Origin: UBA4416 sp038327195
Lineage (GTDB): Bacteria; Bacteroidota; Bacteroidia; B-17B0; Aurantibacillaceae
NCBI GenBank assembly: GCA_038327195.1
Contig: JBBQKU010000007.1
Location: forward strand, 1-64,000
Direction of reading: 5' to 3'
Length of the DNA: 64,000 bases
Positions 1 to 9,241 of the stretch are shown here, piece after piece (within the stretch, counting starts at the first letter, position 1; each line of letters opens with the position of its first letter). The notes beneath the pieces are model-generated. The model was given only the letters and a program-made list of their open reading frames with translations. It searched no databases and was not told the DNA's origin. A program made the translations under genes and the position numbers.

Positions 1-1
1 C

Positions 2-82
2 ACGCATATTCAATCAAAGTTTGAAGTATTAAATTCAAATGAACCGTTAACTGCGAGAGGGATGCAAGAGGAAAGCTTTTGA
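2..82 (+). CDS. Possible 3' end of a gene cut by the left edge
   Basis: One plus-strand frame stays open from the window edge to a TGA ending at 82. It gives 26 residues ending in RGMQEESF. The other two plus frames that I checked stop sooner. If real, this gene converges on the ABC exporter that ends at 168. The piece is too short to assign a family, and a 26-codon open frame can occur by chance even in A+T-rich DNA. Confidence 0.35.
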   Translation, partial: THIQSKFEVLNSNEPLTARGMQEESF

Positions 83-120
83 AAATGCTTGCATTTAAAA
101 AACTTGTAACGACAGCCCGT

Positions 121-136
121 TCTGGCTCCCGCCAGA
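121..136. repeat. Small hairpin between convergent genes
   Basis: TCTGGC (121-126), loop TCCC and GCCAGA (131-136) form a perfect 6-bp stem in a stretch that is noticeably more G+C-rich than its surroundings. Neither side carries a convincing T-run, so it is not a clear intrinsic terminator. It may be the end of a dispersed repeat; only one copy was noticed in the window. Confidence 0.4.
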
Positions 137-167
137 CTCGCCCAAATCAATCATATTCAACCATAAA

Positions 168-1916
168 CTACTTTCTTTCGCCAATCTGTTGTCTCCACAT
201 GGCATAGTATAAACCTTTCTCGTTTAATAAATCTTGGTGTTTACCAGATTCAATAATTGAACCTTGCTCTAACACAAATATTTTATCAGAGTGCATAATT
301 GTAGATAATCTATGAGCTATTAATACCGTAATTTGATCTTTTTTAGATGAAATTTCGCGAATTGTATTTGTGATTTCCCCTTCCGTTATTGAGTCTAGAG
401 CCGAAGTCGCTTCATCAAAAATTAATAAATTAGGATTTCTTAAAAGAGCTCTTGCAATCGATAAACGTTGTTTTTCGCCACCGGATACTTTTATACCACC
501 TTCACCAATTGTTGTATTTATTCCATTTTCGGCACGTTTTAATAAATTTCCACAAGCAGCTTTTTCTAAAACAGAGTAAATCTCTTGGTCAGTTGCATCT
601 GGTTTTACAAATAATAAATTATCTTTTATACTGCCCGAAAATAATTGTGCGTCTTGAGTTACAAAACCTAATTGTTGTCTTAATTCTATTAAATCAATCT
701 CATTTGCATTTTTGTCATTATAATAAACGGCCCCTTCTTGTGGCGTATATAATCCAACTAACATTTTAACTAAAGTTGTTTTTCCACTTCCCGATGGGCC
801 AACAAAAGCAATGGTTTCGCCAGCATTAGCATTAAAAGAAATGTTTTTAACAGCGTAGCTTGATGCAGTTTGGTGTTTAAATGAAACAGATGAAAACTTT
901 AAACTATTAATTTTACCAATCGTTTTTGGATTTAAAGGTTTCTTTTCACTTTCAGAATTTAATAATTTTGTGAAATTATCCATTGATGCTTTTGTTTCAT
1001 TGTAAGTTGTAATTACATTTCCTAACTCCTGTAAAGGCCCAAAAATAAAGAAAGAGAAAAACATTAAGGTTATTAAATCACCTGGTTTAATAGTTTCTTT
1101 AAACACATACATATATAAAACAAATACTAAACACGTACGCATAAAATGCACAGTAGTACCTTGAATAAAACTTAAACTTCTAACAAAACGAACTTTTTTT
1201 AATTCTAAACCTAATATTTTTATAGTGGTTGTATTTAATCGATTGACTTCTTGATTAGTTAAACCTAAACTTTTAACCAATTCAATGTTCCTTAACGATT
1301 CGGTAGTTGCTCCTGCTAACGCAGTTGTTTCCCCTAAAATTTGTTTTGAAACCGTTTTTATTTTTTTTCCTAAAAACGAACTTAATACCGCAATTACAGG
1401 AACGGTGGCTAAAAATAATGGCCCCAATAACACATCAATTTGCATAGCGTAAACAACCACAAATACAATACCCACAATTGATTGAAATAACATGGAAATT
1501 GATAAAGTAATAAATTTTTCACAATCAATTTTTACTTTTTGTAATTTACCTAAAGTTTCACCACTTCGTTGATCTTCAAAGTCTTGAAACGGTAAATCTA
1601 AAGCTTTTTTAATGCCATCTGTATACATTTGTGCACCAACTCTTTGAATGATGATGTTTGTGAAATAATCTTGAAAATTTTTAGCCAAACGAGACATCAT
1701 AGCTGCTCCAATTGACAGTGATAAGAAAAACGCTAAGTCTTTCATAAACCAAAATTTATCATGATTATAATCTTTTAGGTTTACTCCAAGTTTGTTTAAT
1801 AACTTACCAGTTACAATTGAATCGCACATCGAAAATGATTGGTTAATTGCTGCTAATATTAAGGCTAAGAATAAAATGCCTTTGTATTGTTTTATATAAG
1901 AATATAGAATTTTCAT
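168..1916 (-). CDS. ABC exporter, fused permease and ATPase (MsbA/lipid-exporter-like)
   Basis: This is a half-transporter of 582 residues, the usual length for the MsbA/ABCB type. It works as a homodimer in the inner membrane and exports lipids, peptides or drugs. Residues 1-320 form the six-helix permease domain. The ATPase domain follows, with Walker A GPSGSGKTT near 373-381, the Q-loop in VTQDAQ near 419-424, signature SGGEK near 478-482, Walker B LLIFDE near 497-502 and the switch histidine in IAHRLST near 533-539. All catalytic motifs are intact. It is transcribed alone and divergently from the NlpC/P60 gene at 2039. The substrate cannot be read from the sequence. Confidence 0.9.
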   Translation of the reverse strand: MKILYSYIKQYKGILFLALILAAINQSFSMCDSIVTGKLLNKLGVNLKDYNHDKFWFMKDLAFFLSLSIGAAMMSRLAKNFQDYFTNIIIQRVGAQMYTDGIKKALDLPFQDFEDQRSGETLGKLQKVKIDCEKFITLSISMLFQSIVGIVFVVVYAMQIDVLLGPLFLATVPVIAVLSSFLGKKIKTVSKQILGETTALAGATTESLRNIELVKSLGLTNQEVNRLNTTTIKILGLELKKVRFVRSLSFIQGTTVHFMRTCLVFVLYMYVFKETIKPGDLITLMFFSFFIFGPLQELGNVITTYNETKASMDNFTKLLNSESEKKPLNPKTIGKINSLKFSSVSFKHQTASSYAVKNISFNANAGETIAFVGPSGSGKTTLVKMLVGLYTPQEGAVYYNDKNANEIDLIELRQQLGFVTQDAQLFSGSIKDNLLFVKPDATDQEIYSVLEKAACGNLLKRAENGINTTIGEGGIKVSGGEKQRLSIARALLRNPNLLIFDEATSALDSITEGEITNTIREISSKKDQITVLIAHRLSTIMHSDKIFVLEQGSIIESGKHQDLLNEKGLYYAMWRQQIGERK

Positions 1917-2038
1917 TTTTGAAATTTTGATTTTTAGAAGGTCATAAATTTATTAAAACAAATACTATTAATAACCAAAAGTGAATAACTAATTAAATGA
2001 ATAACAAAAATCTCCTAAACAACATTTAATTTCACAGT

Positions 2039-2815
2039 ATGAACTTTGGTATTTGTTTATTAAGCGTTATTCCTTGCCGTAAGGAACCTTCGAGTACTAG
2101 CGAAATGGTTTCGCAATTGCTTTTTGGGGAAACTTATAAAGTTATTGAAGAAAATGAAGATTGGTTAAAAATAATAACCAATTTTGATAATTACGCTTGT
2201 TGGATAAGTGCTAAGCAGCATAATCAACTTTCAGAAAAAGATTTTAATGCTTTAGATGCTTCTATTATTAGTTCTGAAATGGTTCAAGTAATTAATAATT
2301 CAAATACTAATACACTTTTTCCACTTACAATTGGTGCAACCATACCAAATTTAAAAACCAACCAAGTTGTTGTCGGTAATCATTCGTTCACTTTTGAAGG
2401 AATGACAACTAATGCTTCTATTAAAAAAAATGTAGAAGATATAAAACAAACAGCTTATTTGTTTTTAAATGCTCCTTATTTATGGGGAGGAAGAAGTCCA
2501 TTTGGGATTGATTGTAGTGGATTTACTCAGTTAGTTTTTAAATTAAATGGGTATCACATTCCGCGAGATGCAAGTCAGCAAGTAGAATTAGGAACAGCTT
2601 TAAGTTTTGTAGAAGAGGCCCAGAGTGGTGACTTAGCTTTTTTTGATAATGAAGAAGGTCATATTGTTCATGTAGGAATGGTAATAGACAATCAACAAAT
2701 TATACACGCTAGTGGTTGCGTGCGTATTGATAAATTTGATCATTATGGAATATTTAATTCTGATACAAAAAAATACTCTCACATGTTAAGAGTTATAAAG
2801 CATGTGATTGACTAA
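2039..2815 (+). CDS. NlpC/P60 family cell-wall hydrolase with N-terminal SH3-like region
   Basis: A predicted cysteine peptidase of family C40 that cuts peptide stems of peptidoglycan. Residues 1-60 look like a bacterial SH3 wall-binding domain. The catalytic domain covers about 130-255, with Cys159 in GIDCSGFTQL, His211 in HIVHVGM and a third polar residue, His223, in IIHASG. Thus the full Cys-His-His arrangement of the family is present. No obvious signal peptide is visible at the chosen ATG. Homologues in this phylum are often annotated the same way, so export by another route or a cytoplasmic role are both possible. It converges on the TPR gene with an 18-bp gap and no terminator hairpin. 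Confidence 0.88.
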   Translation: MNFGICLLSVIPCRKEPSSTSEMVSQLLFGETYKVIEENEDWLKIITNFDNYACWISAKQHNQLSEKDFNALDASIISSEMVQVINNSNTNTLFPLTIGATIPNLKTNQVVVGNHSFTFEGMTTNASIKKNVEDIKQTAYLFLNAPYLWGGRSPFGIDCSGFTQLVFKLNGYHIPRDASQQVELGTALSFVEEAQSGDLAFFDNEEGHIVHVGMVIDNQQIIHASGCVRIDKFDHYGIFNSDTKKYSHMLRVIKHVID

Positions 2816-2833
2816 TTTTTTACAGATTTTAAA

Positions 2834-3439
2834 CTATTGACAAGGGCTTTTTATTTGAACCTTTTCATTTTCTGTTGCTATTTCATTGTATTTTTTTAAA
2901 TCGAGGCATCCACTTTCTGTTTGTCCTATTTTGATTTTTAAATTTCCTCTTCGTAAATAATAATCAGGAATTGTTGCATTTACATTTATTGCTTTTCCGT
3001 AATCTTCAATTGCACTTTTAAATTGTTTTAATTCTGCTTTTGCATTGCCTCTGTAATAATAAGCATCGGCATTTAAGGTTTCAAGTTTAATAACTGAATT
3101 AAAATCTAGAATCGCTCCTTTATAATCGTTCAAATTATTTTTAATTAATCCTCTTAAAAAATAACTATCTGTATGGTTTTTGTCAATTTTAATTTGCTGA
3201 CTATAATCCGCAATAGCTCCTTTATAATCATGCATTGTTTCTTTTACAAAACCTCTATCAAAATAGGCCATGGAATCGTTTGGATTGATTTCAATAATCT
3301 TACTAAATTCTTCTATTGCACCTTGGTAATCTTTTAAATTAAATTTTTCAACAGCACATTTATTTAAATCTTCTTTTGATTGAGAAAAACAATTTGAAAT
3401 TGAAAATATTATTAGAAGTAAAATACTTAGTCGATTCAT
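2834..3439 (-). CDS. Secreted TPR-repeat protein
   Basis: Residues 1-19 form a signal peptide ending in NCFSQ, so the protein is exported. The rest is about five consecutive 34-residue TPR units with the usual pattern, for example YFDRGFVKETMHDYKGAI and YYYRGNAKAELKQFKSAI. TPR solenoids are protein-protein docking surfaces, so a scaffold role in the periplasm is likely, but the partner is unknown. A cysteine (Cys17) lies just before the cleavage site, but the preceding SN does not fit a lipobox well, so a lipoprotein is less likely. Confidence 0.8.
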   Translation of the reverse strand: MNRLSILLLIIFSISNCFSQSKEDLNKCAVEKFNLKDYQGAIEEFSKIIEINPNDSMAYFDRGFVKETMHDYKGAIADYSQQIKIDKNHTDSYFLRGLIKNNLNDYKGAILDFNSVIKLETLNADAYYYRGNAKAELKQFKSAIEDYGKAINVNATIPDYYLRRGNLKIKIGQTESGCLDLKKYNEIATENEKVQIKSPCQ

Positions 3440-3572
3440 TTTTAATATTAAAATATGGTGTAAAATTAATTTTTTTTCAGGAATTACTCGGATTTAAATC
3501 AATTATTAAATTTAATTTTGTTTATCCTAAAATTCTACAAATTCAATCGGCATGTAAAATAATTTAATAGTT

Positions 3573-3580
3573 TACCTTTG
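3573..3580 (+). promoter_or_regulatory. Candidate promoter -7 element for the apbE gene
   Basis: TACCTTTG is an exact match to the Bacteroidota -7 consensus TAnnTTTG and lies 38 bp before the apbE start. No clear TTG -33 element is seen 17-20 bp upstream, so confidence is limited. Confidence 0.35.
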
Positions 3581-3618
3581 CAGATATTAGTTTTTTATAA
3601 ATATTTTAAAGTTTAGTA

Positions 3619-4626
3619 ATGAATAAAATTGGATTTATTATAGGATTATTTTTTTTGAATACAGTTTCATTATTTTCTCAAGATAAAGAAATAAAAATTG
3701 ATGGTTATGCTCAAGGTTCAACCTATCATATAACCTACATTGATAAGCAAAGTAGAGATTTTCAAGCTGAGATCGAAAAAATATTAGCTGATTTTGACAA
3801 TTCACTATCTACTTATATTCCCAATTCTATTATTTCTAGAATTAATTCAAATCAAAAAAATGTAATTGTAGATAACTATTTTATTACCTGTTTTAATAAA
3901 GCTAAAGAGGTTTGGCAAAATACTGAAGGTGCTTTTGACCCTACCGTTTATCCATTGGTTAATGCTTGGGGGTTTGGCCCAGGAAAAAAACAAAAAATTG
4001 AAAAATCAAAAATTGATAGCATTCTTAAATTTGTAGGTTTTGATTTAATTAAACTGAAGGGAAATAAAGTTATTAAAAAAGATCCTCGCGTTGCTTTAGA
4101 TTTTAATGCCTTTGCACAAGGTTATTCTGTTGATGTGGTTTCTGAATTTTTAAATTCAAAAGGAATTACATCCTATATTGTTGAAATTGGTGGCGAGGTA
4201 TACGCAAAGGGAAAAAATGTAATTGGAGAATTTTGGAAAATTGGGATTGAAAAGCCAATTGATAACAAGGACAGTGAAAATCCACTAAAAGCAATTGTTA
4301 ATCTCGAAAATCTTGCAATTGCAACCTCTGGTAATTATCGAAGATTTATTATTGAAGATGGCGTAAAATATGCTCATCACTTGGACCCAAAAACAGGGTA
4401 TCCAACTAAGAATAATTTATTAAGTGCATCTATTTTTGCAAAAGATTGTATTACATCGGATGCCTATGCTACTGGGATTTTAGTAATGGGACTTGATAAA
4501 TCAAAAGTGTTTTTGCAATCTCATCCAGAAATACAAGCTTATTTAATTTATTCAGATGATCAAGGAAACTATCAAGTATTTGAAACGCCAGGTTTAAAGT
4601 CAATCGTGTCTGAGGCTGAGGAATAA
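3619..4626 (+). CDS. apbE: FAD:protein FMN transferase (ApbE family)
   Basis: ApbE attaches FMN covalently to threonine residues of redox proteins, using FAD as donor and Mg2+ or Mn2+. The protein has a signal peptide (residues 1-21, ending LFSQ), which fits periplasmic action. Family landmarks are present: GYAQGSTYHITY near 28-39, AFDPTVYPLVNAWGFG near 109-124, DFNAFAQGYSVD near 168-179, the conserved HHLDPKTGYP at 253-262, and the metal-binding TSDAYATG near 279-286. Length (335 residues) is typical. The gene lies tail to tail with a DUF2271-like protein gene. DUF2271 genes often accompany apbE in other bacteria, so the pairing is probably functional. The flavinylated target is not identifiable here. 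Confidence 0.9.
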   Translation: MNKIGFIIGLFFLNTVSLFSQDKEIKIDGYAQGSTYHITYIDKQSRDFQAEIEKILADFDNSLSTYIPNSIISRINSNQKNVIVDNYFITCFNKAKEVWQNTEGAFDPTVYPLVNAWGFGPGKKQKIEKSKIDSILKFVGFDLIKLKGNKVIKKDPRVALDFNAFAQGYSVDVVSEFLNSKGITSYIVEIGGEVYAKGKNVIGEFWKIGIEKPIDNKDSENPLKAIVNLENLAIATSGNYRRFIIEDGVKYAHHLDPKTGYPTKNNLLSASIFAKDCITSDAYATGILVMGLDKSKVFLQSHPEIQAYLIYSDDQGNYQVFETPGLKSIVSEAEE

Positions 4627-4855
4627 TCCTTTTCAATATCTGAATGAAAGAGTTTTTTTGTCTCATTAAGTATTACCAATGATACTGGTAAAAAAGTAAT
4701 TTTAATTGAAGATTCTTAATTATACCTTTCTGGTTTAAGTTATTATTAATATTCATCCTAAATTAATTCGATTACTAACCTTATAATTTAGTATCAAACT
4801 TGTTTTATTGATGAATAATAAGATGTTTATATATTTCAAATTTCATATTATAAAA

Positions 4856-4887
4856 AAAGAGGCTGCCCTTATTAAGACAGCCTCTTT
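4856..4887. terminator. Bidirectional intrinsic terminator
   Basis: AAAGAGGCTG (4856-4865) pairs with CAGCCTCTTT (4878-4887), a 10-bp stem. On the minus strand the stem is followed by seven T residues, a strong terminator for the DUF2271-like gene. On the plus strand the run is weaker (TTTATATTTTT) but could end apbE transcription. The stretch 4627-4855 before it holds no gene that can be supported. Confidence 0.85.
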
Positions 4888-4908
4888 ATATTTTTAGAAT
4901 ATTTATTA

Positions 4909-5721
4909 TTATTTATTTAAAATAACTTTATAATTAGATGCTCCATTTTCGTTTGAAACATTAATAATATATATGCCATTTGCAAAATTTGAAAGATCAA
5001 TATTTTTTGTTCCACTTGTTGTGTTGTCTGTTTTTTCTTCATAAACAATCATACCCATTGTGTTTAACACTTTGATGTTATTTGTTTTCTTGAAATCAAT
5101 ATTTACAATTCCGTTGCTTGGATTTGGATAAATAACCACTTCAGGATTATTAGTATTAGCTTCGTTTATTGATGTTGGCATTGTAGGTACCCAATCTAAT
5201 TTAACGCCAGTAAAGTTAGCTGTTGCTGCTGGTAATTGATTGTCGGCAATGGCTCCTTTTGTAAATGTGTATGATGTTACAGCAGTGCTGGTAGTTCCAT
5301 GATTCCATGTTTCTTCAATAGTTACTTTGTAAATTCCATCTGGCACTAAAGTTCCTGCAGCATTGGTGCCATCCCAAGTAATTGTAGTTGCTAAAAATGA
5401 TGCTCTTGTAGCTCCGGTAGTTGCACTCACGCAGTTACAAGAAGCAGACATACAATTTGACGCAGTTCCGCCAGAATTTACTGCAAATGTTGGTAAATGG
5501 TCACTAGTTCCACCACCTGGACCTGCATTACGTAATTTTGTTTTTACAAATGCACCAGCATTTGATTGCACCCAAACAGCAATTGCATTTCTAGATCCAG
5601 AATAACAAGGTGATTTTGTAACGGGAGTAAAGGTAAATGTTAAAGTGCCTGCTGTTTGTGCAGCTAAAGATGCAGAAAAACACACTGCCAACATTGATAA
5701 ATTAAATAAACTTTTTTTCAT
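4909..5721 (-). CDS. DUF2271-like secreted protein with T9SS type-A sorting domain
   Basis: The signal peptide covers residues 1-21 (ending SLAAQ). The central part, about 22-165, resembles DUF2271: an N-terminal beta region (LTFTFTPV), a Cys-rich insertion (SCNCVS) and the segment TWDGTNAAG...VPDGIYKVTIEETWNHG, which recalls the WDG..G.PVP.G.Y core of that family. The last 75 residues are a T9SS type-A sorting domain: VVIYPNPSNG, then a short Ig-like fold ending YKVILNK, so the protein crosses the outer membrane by T9SS. The function of DUF2271 is unknown. It is repeatedly found beside ApbE and membrane flavoproteins, as here. A promoter and a terminator of its own are visible. Confidence 0.75.
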   Translation of the reverse strand: MKKSLFNLSMLAVCFSASLAAQTAGTLTFTFTPVTKSPCYSGSRNAIAVWVQSNAGAFVKTKLRNAGPGGGTSDHLPTFAVNSGGTASNCMSASCNCVSATTGATRASFLATTITWDGTNAAGTLVPDGIYKVTIEETWNHGTTSTAVTSYTFTKGAIADNQLPAATANFTGVKLDWVPTMPTSINEANTNNPEVVIYPNPSNGIVNIDFKKTNNIKVLNTMGMIVYEEKTDNTTSGTKNIDLSNFANGIYIINVSNENGASNYKVILNK

Positions 5722-5743
5722 AATAAATTTTGCTTTTTTTTTA

Positions 5744-5772
5744 CAAAACTAAAAATAAATTTTGAAAAACAA
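5744..5772 (-). promoter_or_regulatory. Promoter of the DUF2271-like gene
   Basis: On the minus strand, TTG (5772-5770), an 18-bp spacer and TAGTTTTG (5751-5744) match the Bacteroidota -33/-7 promoter (TTG, about 19 bp, TAnnTTTG) exactly. The -7 box lies 22 bp before the start codon at 5721. This is the cleanest promoter found in the window. Confidence 0.7.
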
Positions 5773-5953
5773 TTATTTTTATTGTTAAAACACCAATAAA
5801 TAAAGCCTTTCTGTAGTATTCTTGTATATTTAGTAACGTTATATTTACTTGAAATGTGTAGTTTTTTTGAATTAGAAAATGCGTCAAAAAATATAGAATA
5901 AATAAAAGTATTTAAGGGAATTTTATGAGATGGAATAATAAAATTGAAATCTA

Positions 5954-6169
5954 TTATTTAATCTCACAAAATGTTTCACTCATTGGAACATTACCATAAT
6001 TTGAATTATAATAATCGTCGCATTTTTGTTTTGCTTGACTTTTTGAGCATCTTTTAGAAAATGCAATAAATTCACCCCCTGGGTTTGTACATTTACAATT
6101 ATAGTGTTTCTCACAATTGCTAAATAAAATAGCTGTAAGTGCTAAAATATTAATAGTTAATTTTTTCAT
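5954..6169 (-). CDS. Small Cys-rich lipoprotein, function unknown
   Basis: A 71-residue protein with a lipoprotein signal: a hydrophobic stretch followed by LFSNC, so Cys19 is the probable lipidated residue. The mature part has five further cysteines (25, 27, 41, 50, 68) in a compact 50-residue domain, including CKC. This suggests disulfides or metal binding. No family is recognised. It stands alone, divergent from the LytS-type kinase at 6306, with A+T-rich DNA without clear genes on its downstream side (5752-5953). Confidence 0.65.
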   Translation of the reverse strand: MKKLTINILALTAILFSNCEKHYNCKCTNPGGEFIAFSKRCSKSQAKQKCDDYYNSNYGNVPMSETFCEIK

Positions 6170-6305
6170 TTCAAATGTTATACTTATTAGTTTATAAATA
6201 TAACGAAATCAAGTAGCGTTTATTACAGAATTGTTTAAATATTCAGAAAGTCAATTCGTTCAATATCATTTAAGTCATTCTTAATAAATAAACTATATTA
6301 GTATA

Positions 6306-9167
6306 ATGAAATTTATAAAACTGATAATTTTTATTTTACTGTGCTTTCAGTCAGTTTATAGCCAACAGCCATCCTATTATAAATTAGGAGAAAAACAATT
6401 TGAAGGAGTTCAAATTTATGATGTGATACAGGATAAACAGCTTAATTATTGGTTTGCTACAGATCAAGGCTTTTATAAATATGATAGTTATAGTTTTGAA
6501 AAAATAGAATGTGAGGGAATGAAAGGGCTTTTCGCCTTTGGTTTTGTTATTAATAATAACGGGGAAATATTTTGCTATAATTTAAATCATCAAATACTCA
6601 AAATAAAAAATAGTGTATGTTCCGTTTTTTATGAACTAAATGAAAAAGAGCGATCAAATGATATTTATTTAGCAATTTCTAATAGTGGTAATTTAATAAT
6701 TTCCTCAAAAACACTAATTATTTTTAATGAATCGAGTATACAAAAAAATAGGATTACAAATAGATTAAATTATTATGGCCCATTATTCAATAAAATAGAC
6801 AAAACTACGATATGTCATTCTTCCGGAAAAGATTCAATTACAATTATTGATGGTGATAAAATTCGATTAGAGAAATTATTAAATAAAGGAAATAAAATAA
6901 GTGGTATTCTTCAATTTTTTAGGATTAACAAAAACTCGTATGCAGTTAGTTCGTCTGATAAATCTATTTACGCATTTGATGAAAATAATAATGAATTAAG
7001 CCCATTATCTGAAAGTAAATTATTAGAAACGAACGAACATTTAAGGTATTATAATGAAAATAATCAATTGTGGATTGCTGGAACAATTTCTGGAGTAAGA
7101 TTATTGACAGATTTAGTTAAAAAAAACATATCAGAATTAATGTTTTCCCAATACCTAATTTCAGATGTTTTTAAAGACCATGAAGGTAATATTTTATTAA
7201 GTACTTTTAATAATGGTGTTCTCGTTATTCCGAATCTAAAAATTCCAGATGTTATAAATCTACCCGAAAATCAATCTATTGTAAGTATTCATAATGATGA
7301 TGAAATTGGATTACTCATGGGAACATTAAATGGTGAGTTAATATCTTTTCAAAATGATAAAAGTAAAGTATTATCAAATTATGGAACAAGGCCGCTTCAA
7401 ACTCTTTACAGTTGGAAAAATTTCCCCTATGTTATTTATGATGATGGTCCAATAAAAGCCTACGATAAAAAAACTAGCCGTGTTTTTACAATAAATACAT
7501 CATCTCTTAAAGACGCAGTAATAAATAATGAAAAGGATATTTATTTAGCTTTAAATACTGGTGTTAGTAAAGTAACCATTAATAATTTCAATTCTTTTAA
7601 AACAGAACAGATACCCGCTTTAAAAATGCGTTGTTATTCAATAGAAATTGAGCCAAACACAAATAATGTGTTTGTGGCAACAGCTGACGGACTAAAAATT
7701 CTTAAAAATGATGGAAGTGTTGTAAATACTGTATTTAATGGTAAACAAATTTTTGCAAATGATTTATGTATCGAAAAAAACACACTATTTGTTGTAACTA
7801 AAAAAGATGGAATCTTAACATTTGAGAATGGAAAATTTCAGAAACAAATTATTTTAAAAGTAAATAATAAAGAGTTTGAAATCTCTAAATTAATTATTTC
7901 CAATGACAGAATATATGCCAATTCTTCACTTGGATTTTTTGTTTTTGACAAACAAGGTAAATTGTTGGTTCAACTCAATAAGATGCATGGCTTTTCTACT
8001 AATAAGATTTTTGATTTTGAAATTGTTGGTAACCAATTATGGATAACCCATTCTAAAGGAGTTCAGAAAATTGACATTAATCAATTAGAAATTAAGATTG
8101 AAAAACCAATTATAAAAATTGAATCTATTGAGGTCAATGATAGTTTAATTTATGAAATAAATAAAACGACACTATTTGATAGTTACAAACGTAAATTTCG
8201 TTTTATTGTTTCTTCACCAACCCTTCGTAATAGTGAGAATATAGTATACCACTATAAGTTAATAGGTTATGATAGTAAATGGTTAATTGCTGGATTTTAT
8301 GATAATAAAATTATTTATAATGCCCTTGCTCCAGGAGATTATACTTTTTTAGTAAAGGCTGAAAATCAAGGCGTGTTTAGTGAGAGTTTAGCTTATAATT
8401 TTACAATCTCAACTCCTTTTTATTTGCGGTGGTGGTTTATAATTGCTACAATTTTAATATTTATGATTTCAGTAATATTTTTATATCGTTGGCAAATTAG
8501 CGTTCAACGTAAAAAATCTGAACAGCTGAGCGAATTAAATGCTTCTAAGTTAACAGCTATCCTTTCACAAATGAATCCTCATTTTATTTTCAATTCCTTA
8601 AACTCTATACAAGATTTGATTTTAAAAGGAGATGTTGAAAATTCGTATTCATATATTACTACTTTTTCGAACATGGTAAGGAGAACGTTGAATTACTCCG
8701 AAAAAGATTTTATTGACATTGATCAAGAACTAAAATTACTTGAATTGTATTTATCATTAGAGAAATTAAGATTTAAAAAAGATTTAGATTACAAAATTCA
8801 CATTGAAAATATGGAAGATATAATGATTCCTCCTTTATTAATTCAACCATTTATTGAAAATGCCCTTGTACATGGTTTGCTGCATAAAGAAGGAAAAAAA
8901 ATACTTTTAATTACACTCAAAATTGAAGATACACTTGTTTGTATCATTGAGGATAATGGAGTTGGTAGAGAAAAATCAAAGCAGATTAAACAACGACAAA
9001 AGGTAGAACACGAATCATTTTCTGGAAATGCAATTCAAAAAAGATTTGAAATATTAAGTAAAGTTTTTGGAGGAAATTTTGGTTATATGTTCGAGGATTT
9101 ATTTGAAGGCGATGTGTCAATTGGAACTAGGGTTACTTTAAAAATACCTTTTAAACGGAAATTTTAA
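6306..9167 (+). CDS. LytS/YehU-family sensor histidine kinase with beta-propeller sensor
   Basis: A 953-residue membrane kinase. Residues 1-20 are a signal peptide (ending VYSQ). About 20-600 are periplasmic propeller-type repeats (units such as DVIQDKQLNYWFATDQGFY). About 605-700 form a Y_Y_Y domain, with YKLIGYDSKW and LAPGDYTFLVKAENQ. One TM helix lies near 709-731 (WWFIIATILIFMISVIF). The His_kinase domain follows, with the phosphorylated His759 in NPHFIFNSLNSIQ, and the ATPase domain carries PLLIQPFIENALVHG and DNGVGR. The partner is the LytTR regulator 74 bp downstream. The ligand is unknown. Propeller/Y_Y_Y sensors often sense polymers or cell-surface signals. Confidence 0.9.
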   Translation: MKFIKLIIFILLCFQSVYSQQPSYYKLGEKQFEGVQIYDVIQDKQLNYWFATDQGFYKYDSYSFEKIECEGMKGLFAFGFVINNNGEIFCYNLNHQILKIKNSVCSVFYELNEKERSNDIYLAISNSGNLIISSKTLIIFNESSIQKNRITNRLNYYGPLFNKIDKTTICHSSGKDSITIIDGDKIRLEKLLNKGNKISGILQFFRINKNSYAVSSSDKSIYAFDENNNELSPLSESKLLETNEHLRYYNENNQLWIAGTISGVRLLTDLVKKNISELMFSQYLISDVFKDHEGNILLSTFNNGVLVIPNLKIPDVINLPENQSIVSIHNDDEIGLLMGTLNGELISFQNDKSKVLSNYGTRPLQTLYSWKNFPYVIYDDGPIKAYDKKTSRVFTINTSSLKDAVINNEKDIYLALNTGVSKVTINNFNSFKTEQIPALKMRCYSIEIEPNTNNVFVATADGLKILKNDGSVVNTVFNGKQIFANDLCIEKNTLFVVTKKDGILTFENGKFQKQIILKVNNKEFEISKLIISNDRIYANSSLGFFVFDKQGKLLVQLNKMHGFSTNKIFDFEIVGNQLWITHSKGVQKIDINQLEIKIEKPIIKIESIEVNDSLIYEINKTTLFDSYKRKFRFIVSSPTLRNSENIVYHYKLIGYDSKWLIAGFYDNKIIYNALAPGDYTFLVKAENQGVFSESLAYNFTISTPFYLRWWFIIATILIFMISVIFLYRWQISVQRKKSEQLSELNASKLTAILSQMNPHFIFNSLNSIQDLILKGDVENSYSYITTFSNMVRRTLNYSEKDFIDIDQELKLLELYLSLEKLRFKKDLDYKIHIENMEDIMIPPLLIQPFIENALVHGLLHKEGKKILLITLKIEDTLVCIIEDNGVGREKSKQIKQRQKVEHESFSGNAIQKRFEILSKVFGGNFGYMFEDLFEGDVSIGTRVTLKIPFKRKF

Positions 9168-9179
9168 TCTGTTACTGAA

Positions 9180-9238
9180 TTAAATTGTCCATTACTAAAG
9201 TTTAATAGTTATGAAAGCCTTTAATACTTATTTTGCAT
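9180..9238 (+). promoter_or_regulatory. Candidate operator and promoter of the LytTR regulator gene
   Basis: TTAAATTGTCCATTACTAAA (9180-9199) is repeated with only four transition differences at 10004-10023 before the next secreted-protein gene. In both places GTCC is followed 45-46 bp later by TTTGCAT (here 9232-9238). TTATTTTG (9228-9235) matches the -7 consensus at 7 of 8 positions. If that box is used, transcription would begin almost at the ATG at 9242. The conserved motif plus spacing suggests binding of a regulator, probably the LytTR protein itself. Confidence 0.5.
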
Positions 9239-9241
9239 TAA

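Noticed and set aside
2834..3439. Lipoprotein call for the TPR protein
   Set aside because: The Cys near the cleavage site is preceded by Ser-Asn, a poor lipobox, and a normal cleavage site after SQ is more likely.
4644..4682. 12-codon ATG frame and a 19-codon open stretch just after apbE
   Set aside because: Too short, with no start signal or family match; treated as intergenic DNA.
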